From: Rhyacichthys aspro
Lineage: Eukaryota > Chordata > Actinopteri > Gobiiformes > Rhyacichthyidae
Length of the DNA: 64,000 nucleotides
Assembly: GCA_036850595.1 (NCBI GenBank)
Contig: CM072160.1
Span: forward strand, 9,031,906-9,095,905
Direction: 5' to 3'
This document shows positions 1-12,600 of the stretch, in pieces; positions within the stretch are counted from its first letter, which is position 1; every line of letters starts with the position of its first letter. Under the pieces are notes generated by a model. The model did no database searches and was not told where the DNA came from. It was given only the letters and a program-made list of their open reading frames with translations. The translations under genes and the position numbers were made by a program.

Positions 1-548
1 AAGGAAGTATTTGTGGCTGCAGGAGTCACTCTTTACAGAAACCTAATGTCCTTCTAACTTCTAACAGCAGACATAATTATAGTGATAATACAACAATTCC
101 AACTTTGTCATATATCAGGGTAAAAAAATGTAAAAAGGTAAATTTGCAGAGCAATATCCTCCAAAAACACCAACTGTATGCTTTACCAGATCACGTTAAC
201 AAGATAAAAAGAAAAGTTGTACAAGTTGCAGAAGTTCACCGTAAAAGCATATGGTATTTGACAAATGATTTATGTCACTTGATTCATTCATGTGCAACCT
301 CTCAGTTTTAGTTTCTTCTTGACTTAAGGTACAGATGTTGTTTACCTTTTAGATTTTTGTACAAATTAGGAAGAACATTAGTAATAACCCAGCATGTTTT
401 TCAGTAAAAACAAAAATGTTGACAGGATTGAAGCATGGTCTCACCACTGTCATTAGCACAGGAATTATAATCAACCCAGGGAACAATGAGTAGGAGGTGA
501 ATTGTTTATCAACTGCCTTACTCATAAATTCTTCTGATCACCCACCAG
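1..548 (+). other. tenm4: Intron of tenm4 upstream of the EGF1 exon
   Basis: AT-rich non-coding sequence ending in the acceptor CACCCACCAG at 539-548. The 68-codon ORF at 105-311 resembles nothing I recognise. No exon, repeat or regulatory site could be supported. Confidence 0.7.
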
Positions 549-650
549 AATCTATTGACGACTGTCCCAGTAATTGCTTCGGAAATGGTGATTGTGTGTC
601 CGGCACCTGCCATTGCTTTTTAGGATTCAAAGGACCTGATTGTGGGAGAG
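549..650 (+). CDS. tenm4: tenm4 exon: EGF-like repeat 1
   Basis: The exon is 102 nt, phase 1 at both ends. It encodes a six-cysteine EGF repeat of the type DCPSNCFGNGDC...TCHCFLGF...DC. The acceptor is CAG at 546-548 and the donor GTGAGT starts at 651. The first codon (Glu) takes its first base from an exon outside the window. Confidence 0.93.
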
Positions 651-3600
651 GTGAGTCTGTCTCTATAACTATGCCTTAATGATTGTTCTGTTTGCTTTGT
701 TGTAGCTCAAAAATTAGGCAGAGATTGTGGAATTTTAACTTTAACACATTTACAACATGACACACAACATGACACAAAACCAGCAGGTATAATAACTATG
801 TTTTTAGTTCTGCACCCTTGGAGAAACATTTAACAGTATGCTCAGGACCTCACTGTTACTGTAATGCCTGCTCTTTTCAAAGCTGCCTGTCCGGTGCTGT
901 GTAGTGGAAATGGTCAATACCTTAAAGGTCGCTGCATGTGCCACAGTGGCTGGAAGGGCTCTGAGTGTGATGTTCCCACCAACCAGTGCATTGATATCAC
1001 ATGCAGTGGCCATGGGACCTGCATCGTGGGAACATGTATCTGCAACCCAGGCTACAAAGGAGAGAACTGTGAAGAAGGTAATTGTTCTTATAACTCTTAA
1101 TAATGCACCCCGAACTGGTAAAATTGTCTGTAATATCATTGCCATAAACATAATAACTTCTTAACTTGTTTTTGCTCGGCATTTCAAAAGAATAATGACA
1201 ACAACTATATAACAAGTCATACTGCTATACTATAACCCTTCACAATATGCATCCTAGGTGATTCTTCCTTTATAAACCACATAGAAAAGACATCAGGCTA
1301 ATAGAAACAGTCTGATGTTGATCCATTTGGCAGTGCACATTCACGAGGCTGGATTAGGCTCGACCATATAAGAAGGAGCCATTGTGTTTGTCACTTCTTG
1401 AAGGCTCTCATTTCAAGATGAAAAATGGACCCTGGGAATTGATTAATGGCCGTTTGTGACATCCATAGCCCCCCATTCTATTTTGGGTAGAGTGTTAGCC
1501 ATAAGGAGTGGAGGAGAATGTGTACGAGTACCCTTTAACATTTTTACCTTTCTTCTATCCGACCTTCAGCCGCAATGATTAATTGCCAGGAGAGAGTTTC
1601 TTGTCAGTTAGCCTCTGATCTTTGTGCCTTGTGCCCAAACCATCTGCTATAAGGCAAGAGATCTTGTTTGTCTTACTATAACGGCCTTTATACCCATTCA
1701 TGTCATGGTAAAGGGAAGCTGCCATGGCACGGCCTGCTGCTCTTAGTGGCCAGACATTGCTTTTACTTAGCACCCATTTGCCGTCTGTGTGAACTACACA
1801 TCAATTGAATCACACAAAGAACCATTTCATTTTTGAAAGTACACGCCCACAACTCTTGTCACCTCCTACGCAAAGTTGTATTAGATAACACATCAAGGGA
1901 CAAGATTTAGTTAAAACAGACCCTAATGTTATATTTGCATACTAATTAACGGATGCTGACTCAACTACAAAAACTATTCACCAAATTCAGTGTCATTTCT
2001 GATTACTGCTCTTTCAGTCTAACTAGAATCAAGCCAGGTCTAGTCTTTCTTATTTTTTTTTTTTACTCTATACCTATTATCACAAATGTGTGATATTTTT
2101 ATAAGGAAAAAAACCCCTCAGTAACACTATTAAACATACACACACAACAGTAACAACAAGTTACTTAATTCATAATTTCCAAGGATTACTCATTTAACAT
2201 TAATATAAACATTGTTAGTAATGTTTTAGTCTTGAATACTAAGCGTATATATATAATATAATATAATAATTCCTCATTAATTACATATTTATAAATGCTT
2301 TACTACTGCTAAATAGTGAGAAGTTATAATAAGATGTTACCAAAATCTCTTAATTAATGTTTATTGTGAGGAATTTTATTTTTAAAAATGATAAGGAAAC
2401 ACCAGCATAAGCGTGGCCAGTACCTGTGGGTTGGCGCCAAAAGGCCCAGTGTGAAAACACCCATTTATTTGGCTTCTTTGAGAAAGTGGACCTCCTTAAG
2501 CCGTTTGTGGTATGTTTTCACTTTTTGGTCATTGTGCAAGCCATCTGCAGCTCTGGGCTTTACTGGTCAAAATCCTTTGGTTCTAATAAAAACCAAGGGT
2601 TCCCTTTGACAGAGGGCAGCAGCAGGTGACCACTTTGTCTTTTTTGAACCCTTTCAGTGGACTGCCTGGACCCAACATGCTCAGGCCGTGGGGTGTGTGT
2701 CCAAGGGGAGTGCCACTGCTTTGTGGGCTGGGGTGGGCCAGGATGTGAGAGCCCCAGGGCGTCCTGCATGGACCAGTGCTCTGGACATGGAGCTTTCCTG
2801 GCAGACACTGGAACCTGCAGCTGTGATCCCAACTGGACCGGCCATGACTGCTCCACAGGTGAGTGTCTCCCACACTTGAAAAGAAACACAGGCCACTGCT
2901 TTTGGATATTGTTTATTTAGAAACTGTATTCACAGAAAACAGAAAGTAAACTTTTTCATTCATCCGTTAGTGTGATATAATCTAGCTCTTACTTTTTGTA
3001 GAATTATAGCTTCTGTATAAGTGAACAATTCTAATTAGTCTTATAGTCGTTGCTTTTATAAAAGCCCCACTTGTTTTCATTAATGACCTGCTGGGTAGGT
3101 AGCTGTCAGGTTGATTTGTAAATAATTTTATCTCAATCTCCACATGGTTAGCTGAAAAGGAAAAAGGCACCACAGAATATTGTCAGCAGCTTGATCTAAT
3201 GATCCAGTAATAATCAATCTTAACTTAACATCTAACTACGGATTGTTCCCTGAGTATTCATTTTGTTGATGGAGACATTTCTCCCTTGGTAGACAACGAT
3301 AGACCAAGCTTAAGATTAAGTTTTACAGTAAAAACACCCCCCCCCCCAAAAGTGATCACACTGAAAACAGTCTGTGCTGAAATGTTAAGGAGCTGTCATT
3401 GTTAATTATAACCACCACAGCAGACTCTTTGTCTGGGCTGAAGCTACACTCACATAGCCAGCAAAAAATATCATTATCATTGTTGTTTTAGCACACTTGT
3501 TTGCTAATGATTGTTCTGCACATTGTTGTAGAATATATGATAACAGTTTGTTACACACACTGTAGCATTCCGTGCAGACTTGTTTTGTTTTAATCAGCTC

Positions 3601-6600
3601 TACATATTCATCTCTTGCTTTGTAGAGACATGTTGCAGTGATGTATGATACTGTTTTTGTGTGTTGTGGTATTTTAGACAACATCATTTGTATTCTGGGC
3701 CAATTTTATGAGCATGAGAGTCAGTCCAGCAGCTATTTGGATCTGAATCCCTCTGAATTCCGAGCAGACACAATGACCTATTAGGTAATCCCAGGGATTT
3801 CAATGGAAATGGGAAGTTTGCCGCACAGAGAAAGAGCTCTGTAAATGATGATGAGTTAGCTCTTGATCCCCCTTTATCCTGTTCATTGTAAAGCATTCTG
3901 GGGCCTAATACTACACTAAGCTTGGTGGTGGGCTAGCGCAGCTAGACACATCTCCCCTCAGATATAAGGAGAAGAAATAAGATGAAACACTTCTATCTGC
4001 TCTTTCATATTTAACAAGGTTTTTTCCTCTGATACTTTCAAGTTTGAAACTCATTTTTCTCATATGGCTCATGTGGCTTTAAAACTATACAACCTGGGTG
4101 CTGCACTGTATGTAGTAATAGGTTTACCAACCGTAAAACAATGTCTGGAATTTTATGTGCTTTAGTTTTTGTGTTTTCATACCATCTTTTCCATTTTCCT
4201 ACTCTGAGTAAAGTTTGTTTACACGGCTCTTCAGTGCAAATGTTAACAATCATCATGGGGATGGGGTATTTTGCACTCTAGACTTCACTGGTCATGGATA
4301 ATGAAGGTTGCCTGCAGGCTATAATTGCATCTTTATTATGTTAAAGCCTCCTTTATTCCAAGTGAATCATGTCTCACAGTTAGTTTAACTTTGATTTGAG
4401 AAAATCAGACTAACAAACGATCAGAAAGGATGTTGCCTTTTGTTCTTTTAACCCTTAGATGGAGGAGTAAATGCATGAGGTTATGTGCATTATATATTTA
4501 AACTAGCTGTTGTTGTAAATGTAAAAAGGTGAAACAAAATAAAAAAAAATAAAAAAATGGAATGATCTGGACTAGACCAAAAATATTGTTAAAAACTGCC
4601 AAAATTACATACAAATGAATGGATCCTAACAAAGGCCATTTTTGACCTAATTGGGAAAAAGTGTAGGCTCCTGTCACTTGTGCTTCTAAGGGTTAAGTGA
4701 ATGAGGCTGCTTAAGATGTTCAGTTGCCAAATCCTTATTTTAAAAGTGGGCTTAAAGTAGGAGGTGATAAACATGTAGAACACTTTTTTTACGATTTACA
4801 GTGGGTAACTGTAGAGTCTTTAGTTATATGTGAAACATGAAACATACTTGGTTCCAAACATAATGGTTCCCTGCCATCATCATCCTAAACATTTATCTTC
4901 AAAGAGCATTCATCAAACATAAATTAACTGCGACAGAGTTCTTCTTGAAAGTATTAGCTATTGTTCTCTGTTTCTCCTCAAAACCACCACCACAAATAAA
5001 ACTACTCTAGTTTGATGGTGATTTACTTGACTGTAATAAGTATAGATATACAGAGACTTGAAAAATAATGCTTTGGAGCTAGTACTGTCATGTTATGGTT
5101 TATGGCTGAAATCATCTCTCAGATATAATTTGTGGGAATGAGAAAATAAGCAATTGACTTATTAAAAAGATTTCCACCTCCTGTTTAGTCCCCTGTGGTC
5201 ATATTTGAATTGACTTGGCTAATAAGCCAGTAATACGCAGCAATTACTCCACAATGCCCATAGTCCTAAGCATTTTCCAGAACAGAATAGTTAATAAAGA
5301 GGTTAACATTTCAATGATATTCATGAGTAATCTGTCAGTGTTTGATTTCATTGGGCTTTGGTCTTGTTTTATTCTCCCTGGAGTCCATGAGACGAGGGTA
5401 ATGTCCCGAGTTCTATAGTAGCCTGTCAGGGAGGTCCTTTAGCTGCCACACAATAGCACGAGCCAAGCTTTACAGAGTCTCTGTCCCTTCATTCCATGGA
5501 TGTAGCTCTTCTTCATAGAGGATAGAATAAAAACTGCATGTTGACACCATATTCTTTAAATTAACTTGCACAGCTGTGCTTCTTCTCTGTAACTCTGTAA
5601 CATATGGTCAAATCTGGACCATCTATAAAAAAAAAGCATTAATAGCTGGTGTCTGTGCAAATTCCTTCTGGGTGTTTTCATTTTTTTATTTTTTTTATTT
5701 TTTTTATTTTGCACCTTTTGCTGAATTTCCAAAGAGCAGAAGTGACAGGAGGAAGGAGCGGGGAAAAATGTGTCTGCTAAGGCTACCAGAACCCATGTCT
5801 TCTCTTTGTAATGGACTTATTAGATTTGTATTGTCAAAAAGGATTGCCTTTATGAGGTGCAGGAATTTCTTTTCAGCTGCCATCAGACAAGGTAGTGGAG
5901 CGTGGCCGCCTTTCCTTGACAATAACTCCTGGATTTGTCTTTTCTTTACCCTTGTTGCCTTGTCCTGTCACCTCCTCGTCTTCCCTTTCCTTTCCACACC
6001 CCCCCTTGCCCTGTCTTTTTTGTCTCTTTCTGTGTCTGCTGTCTCCCACAGAGATTTGTGCAGCGGACTGTGGTGGCCATGGCGTTTGTGTGTCGGGCAC
6101 CTGCCGTTGTGACGAAGGCTGGATGGGCACTGGGTGTGACCAGAGGGCGTGTCACCCTCGCTGCAACGAGCATGGCACTTGCAGGGACGGCAAGTGTGAA
6201 TGCAGCCCAGGCTGGAATGGAGAACACTGCACTATTGGTAGGATGGGACAGGGGTTTTGTTTGGGTGTGGGACCCTCTGGGTGTATATGCATCTGTCTGT
6301 GCATTTGGGGGAGACAAAGGCGTGGGCTGCCCGTCTGCCTGTGTATGGATGGAGTGCTGGGTATAAGGGGAAGGGTCCAGTTGAAGAAGAGAGGGAAAAG
6401 CATGCTTAATTGAATTTGTGCAACTCGGTAAAGCATGAACAGGTTTACTCAAGGATCTGAGGCTTGACTTCATGCATTTTAATGTGGGAATGTGCTAAGG
6501 TGTCCTTTCATTTTACTCATCCTTTTCCTCATCTCTTTATTTGCTCCCTTTCCATTTACAATTAATTTAAAATGCTGAAATGTGAGTCAACTTGAGTAGG

Positions 6601-9600
6601 CCAAACACATTTTGTTCTCTGTTATAACATTTTTTCAACCTTGATTCAATGTCAGTAGCCTTCCTGGTGAAGTAAAATCAATCTTTTTTTTTTAAGTCAT
6701 AGTCTTTCATTATCTTTAGTTATTTGTATTATATTTCAGAGTAGATTTTAGAGTAGATTTAAATACTCATTCGCCAGCAGGGGCTCATCAGTTGATAATG
6801 TTCATTTTGATCAAGATCAGATAAAGCTGATGCTGGAAGTGTATTCAAAACAGACTTTTTAAGTTAATTAAATACATTTTACAACTGTAAAATAAGAGCT
6901 CAAATGTGCCACTATCAGGATATTTAATTGTCATATCCTTTACAACAGCAGAGAAAGGGCCAATAGCCTGCTTGGAAAAATTACATTCTGGTATATCCTG
7001 TCTGTTTTTTGTCATCGAAATAACTGTGACTATATCACATGTTTGCATTTTTTTAAATTAAAACGAATAGTAGACCATTTTTGCACATTGTTCACGATAA
7101 TATTAAAATAGCAAACAATATCATGTCAAGCACAAAAAGTGCTTAGAGGTGATGATACCAAATATTACAATACATTTCCTATTGTGTTATTGTTATTTTT
7201 TTAGGCTCAACTGTCTGAATAAATTTTTCATCACTGCTTTATTGATTTTAGCTGCAACCTTACATTGCTTATGGAGCACACTCATTATCATTCTGTGGTC
7301 AACTACAACGGCAGAGCAGAAGAAGTACGGACACAATGACCGTGTCTCCCTCTGCCTCAGCATTTCACTGAACTGTACACCTCCCACACTGTGCACTACT
7401 CAATAGCGAGAAGGGGCTGGAGTCAGAATGCCAGTCCAAAAGCTAAATGCTTTTTTTTCTATAAGGATGAGTTTTTGTCCCTGTATTTTCATGCATATCT
7501 TGAAGCAGAGCTACAGCCAAATACAGCCTTGTCTCAGTCTGTGAATGTTTTATATGCTGGCCCTACATTATTGATGGGCCTTTTATAAGTGCCATATTGA
7601 GATCCCCTCTCCCTCGACAAGACTATTCCTCAGTGTCATCCATTAAGAAGCCAAAGATCTCAATTTAAATCAATTTTCATTATGGAGAGCTCTGTGTTGT
7701 CCACATACTGTGGGATCCAGGATGTCCAACTTGGCGGTACAGTCTAAGCCAGTCAAAACCTGACCTCATCATTTGTAGAGCTGTTTGGAGATTAAAAGTG
7801 CTTTTTGTTCAACATCCTGACCTCTGGTTGCACATTGCCTGGGAGATTTCAGAGAGGTAGTGCATTAATCATGTAGCGTTTAAATATATACTTTAGACTA
7901 CTACTTTGAAATATTCTGCCAATACAGCCGTTTATTAATGGTGAGAGTCTGAGTTTTTTTGTGAACCAATCACTTTTATCTATGCTAGATTCAGTCTTAA
8001 TATTCCCGGTTCTGTCTCTGTCATTCTCTTTGTTCATGTTCCTTGGGTCCCTTGTCTGCATCGCTTTTGTTTTATTGTGTTTTTTGTAATGCATGATATA
8101 GCTTCATGACTGAACTTTTTTGTTACCTTTGTGCGACGTGAACTAACACCTTGCCTTGCTGTCTTGTCATGGAAGCGACACTGTTCAAACCTCCCTTATA
8201 TGTCCTGTCTTTTATCTCCCAAGCTCACTATCTGGATAAGGTAGTGAAAGGTATGGCATTCCTCCTTCCTTCTATTTTTGCCCTTCTTCCATTGGCTCTC
8301 CAGCCAGCATTAACAAATCATGCACATATGCTCTTCCCCTACATTAACATATGCAGACACAACACTCCTCTTGCTGCCCCAGACAAGCCATTTTAAAGCT
8401 CCCACCTCCCATCAACTTTTTGCCATATTGTCACACAATAATCTCCACTTAGCACTTTCACACCTAATGAGTAAACTTTTTCGATGTGATGTGGCTGGTG
8501 TGTGGCCTTGCTCTCTCAATAGGGGTATGTTAGTAAAGGGGCTTCATAACTTGCCCATGCATTATGGATGAGTGTGCAGCTGTGAGCAGAGCCTGATAGG
8601 TGCTGAGGCCGCATCCTCTCTAATTAAAAGAGTTCATGGTCTGGTTGGTGCTGGGCAAATACAGGGGGTGGAGGCACCATGTCCACCCTGCCTCTGTGCC
8701 TCCAGCGTTTGCTCTCACTTTCCCTGTGTCCTTGGTAATGGACCACCTGTCACGAGAGCGGCTGCCAGAGGAGGCCTCGAACACTCGCGGCTCACGTTTG
8801 GAGCTGTCTCAGACAGGCTTGGGCAAAGCGCAGCAGGGGCTCTACTCTGAAAAGGCTGCCAATTAAGTTGAACTGGTGCCAAGTGTGAACAGATCTTTAT
8901 TTATCCTTGTAATAAACATTCACAGCTTACTGATCATCTGTCTGTACTGGTCTAACTAGAGTTGTTTTGTCCATTTGCTCCATAAAACGACAGCTAATGC
9001 CCCAATGTGTTCAGACACAAGACATTTTGCATTACGAGTAGTTTTTAAAAAGTCCAGCAGGGCAGATTGTGATTCTAAAAATGCATTTTGAACCCTACAA
9101 AATTTTACCCAGAGATGTTGAAAATAGACATACTGTAAATAGCTTTGTTTATACTTGTTTATACTACAAAAATAGACCTTATTTAGGTAGTTTAGGTAGT
9201 TATTTGTAGAAATTGGAGAAAGGGTCAAGAGAACCGAGAAATAACCAAGTAGACTGATTTAAATAAGCCAACAGTTCTCAGTTTTGTTTTGTTTTTTTTT
9301 TGTTCACAACAGTTTTTACTAAATGAAAGGCGTATGGTGGCCATTGATCTTCATATCACCATGTTTTTCAGCGTGCCATGTTTTTAGCACCTGTCCTTTC
9401 TTGGTGCTCCTTTTAAATACTTTTCCTCAGATCACTGTTTAATCCATCAAACTGAGCTGTCTCTTTAATACATACATCCCACTGCTCTCTTTCTTTCATT
9501 CTCCACTCCTATTCTTCATGTGTAATGTAAGAGTAGCGAGACAGCAGCCCCAATCTCTTCAGTAGATAAAATGAGTCAGCTTAGCATTCTCTCTATCAGG

Positions 9601-12600
9601 GCAGCTTGCTTACAACATGACGTGTGACAGACCTGAGCTTTGGATATCTTGATCTTGGCTATTGCTTTTTCAGAGGGTATATGAGAGGATACGAATCAGT
9701 TAAATGCCAGAAGGTCCTGTAAAATGGGGTTGATATAATCCTCTGATCTATGGCTTTGTAAAGTCCTACCCTGAGAAAAAATAGCAGTGTCTCACCTGTT
9801 GTGCTGCCTTAGCCTGCTTTCAGCCCCAGATCCCAACCCTTCTCTCCCAAGGTCACATGGCCTGAAACACAGTTAATGCAAACGGAGCTATTACTCTGGG
9901 TTCAGTCTTATCCACCTTGACTCTTTTATTTAGCCTAGTGCTTAACTTGTGACTGCCTGGACACATGTCTAAAAAGAACACACTGTATAAAGATGAACCA
10001 TATTTCCAGTAGCCCTGCAACTAACTGGCCATTGTCTGCGGTGTATCCTGCCTAAGGACCAGAACTGCTGGGATAGGCTCCAGCCAACCGCGACCCCCAA
10101 CGGGACTAAGCTGTAGAAAATGAATGAATTAATGAATATTTTCAGTAACCAATGTTCTAGCATTAATATTTGATAAGTCAGCTGCAATGCTGTGATTATA
10201 ATTTGAAAAAAAAATCACCTAACACTGATCCTATAATGTGCTGGAATGCTAGCATATACGTGCCACTCCTTTGCATCACAGATACAGGAGGCTATTGAGC
10301 TGAAGTAATGAGTGCATATCGATTCAGAAGATCCATCTTATCTGATTTTACTGCAAAGGGATATTAGAAGCTTCACAAAAGGTGTATCAAATTAATCAAC
10401 TTAGGTTGTCATTAGTGGAGCCATTCAAAAGCTATGCAGACCTTGTTTCTATTATTTTTCTTTAAATAATAAAACACAGTATTTATATGTTAACTTTTCT
10501 GAAAGGCATTGTTGACGTCTGTCTTTGTCCTCTTGTCATACAGAGGGCTGTCCAGGTTTGTGCAATGGAAATGGTAGGTGCACTCTGGGAAACAGTGGCT
10601 GGTACTGTGTATGCCAGCTGGGCTGGAGGGGCACTGGCTGTGACACCTCCATGGAAACGGCTTGCAGTGATGTCAAGGACAACGATGGAGGTAAAATTAC
10701 AAACAAGACACAGCAGTGCCTTCTGACTTTCCAACCATCTACAAGGACTCTTAACTAGACATCTTTTGACTACCAAAGCCCCTCTCTGTTTAAACGATTC
10801 TCAGCTTAGGCTTAGCTGTCCCAACTAGTTTACACAGGTAAGGTATGGCTTCCAGTCAGTCACATGGATAAGAGGCCTTTATTAAAAAGAAGTCCTTAGG
10901 GCCAAAAATCTGCTGGCCCCTGGAGGAAGTTTCTGCTCTGCCATCAAACTAGCCCCTAGCAGTGCCAGGCACACACACAGAGCCAGCCAGGGGGCTGTGC
11001 CACTCCAGAGGCCAAGTGGGAGACGTGACTTCCTTTCTAGCAGACCTCATTCTGGGCTGAGGTATGCACTAGCATCCCTTATTTATGCCAAAGCTGTTTG
11101 TCTCCGATCACAGTGCAGGGACCACAAAGCTCTCAATAGCAAAGACGGGGTACTGCTGGGGATTTGACTGACTCCTGACAGCACAGTTTATTTTTATCAC
11201 CCATCTGGCCAGATAGGTCCCAGAAAGCAAAGGGTAGGGAGTCCAATGACCCACTTAAACTAAGTAAAACGCATTGCACAGCAGCTCATTCTCATGTTAT
11301 TTCACCTAAATTCAGACACAATACCATGTGTGGGGCGAGAAGCTTCCAGATCGAGTTAGACATGATTATTTGAATTGTGTATTACAGTAACACAAAACTC
11401 ACTAAATTCCAGCTAACTCATGAGATAAATAAGCTGTATAACTGCTTGTTCTTTCAGGTGTGTTGAATGCTGTTTAATAAGTGAGTTTGTTTGACCTACT
11501 TAACCTTGTCAGATGGCCTTGTGGACTGCATGGATCCTGACTGCTGTCTGCAAGCAACCTGTCACACCACCTCCCTGTGTGTGGGCTCCCCGGACCCCCT
11601 GGACATCATCCAGGAGACACAGATGTCCTCTACACAGAGCAACTTGCAGACTTTCTATGATCGCATCCACTTTCTAGTGGGCAGGGACAGCACCCATGTC
11701 ATTCCTGGAGCCAACCCCTTCGATGGCATGTGAGTGACCTGTACTCTCACCAAACACCACAAACAAACAAAATATTAAAGTATTATGTTTCTTGTCTTTT
11801 TCACATAGAAGAAGACATGCAGCATAATTAGTCATGAGTAATGTTATTTTAGGTCCCTCTCACACTGTTTGATTTGTGTAGTATTTAACTATAATAATAT
11901 AATATTCAACTCACTATTTTTATTGAATACAGGTTTCTTAGTCACATCCAAGAAGCTATTGATTCATGATATTCATGTTTCACAGTTCATAGTGTATGTA
12001 AACCATTTGTTTCTACTCAAGCTTCCATGTATGAGGACAGCAAGGGGCCTTTAAGTAGCTGTTGAGATAGATAGAAACCAGTAATATGTTGAATGACAAA
12101 GATGATGGACAGATGATTATGGACAAACATAGAATGTGGCAAAAGCAGGCAGCATTCTTTGGCACAAAAAACATCTCATATTCATGTATTGTGATTACTT
12201 TTACTGTAATCCATCTGAGGCCCACTCCCAGAGGCAGAGCTCACGACACCCAGCCATGCAATGTGAGATGCTTTCATGTCAGCCAAGATGGCTGTCAGAG
12301 TCCCCTAAGATTCCTCTGTTGCTCTTTTCCCTTTTCTCTTTCTCTTTTCATCTTTAATCGCTTGCGAGACTGTGTCACCTTATTTGCATCACACTTGCTT
12401 GTGATTCCTTCTCATCTTGGCAGTCAAAACACACAATAAATGCATTTCCAATTTTTGTTCATGGGAAAATATAAATAAATAAACATGCAAAAAAATTGCA
12501 TGTAAATCAAACACACTACACAGCAGGAAGTTCAAGGTTGTATTCCTCAAAATTATGACAAAAGGTTGTGTTTTTAGGCTTCTCTATTTTTAGTTTTAGT

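Noticed and set aside
5576..6413. Long overlapping ORFs of 178, 172 and 143 codons
   Set aside because: They run through a T-rich tract and the pyrimidine tract. Only 6052-6237 in one frame is real coding sequence (EGF6-7).
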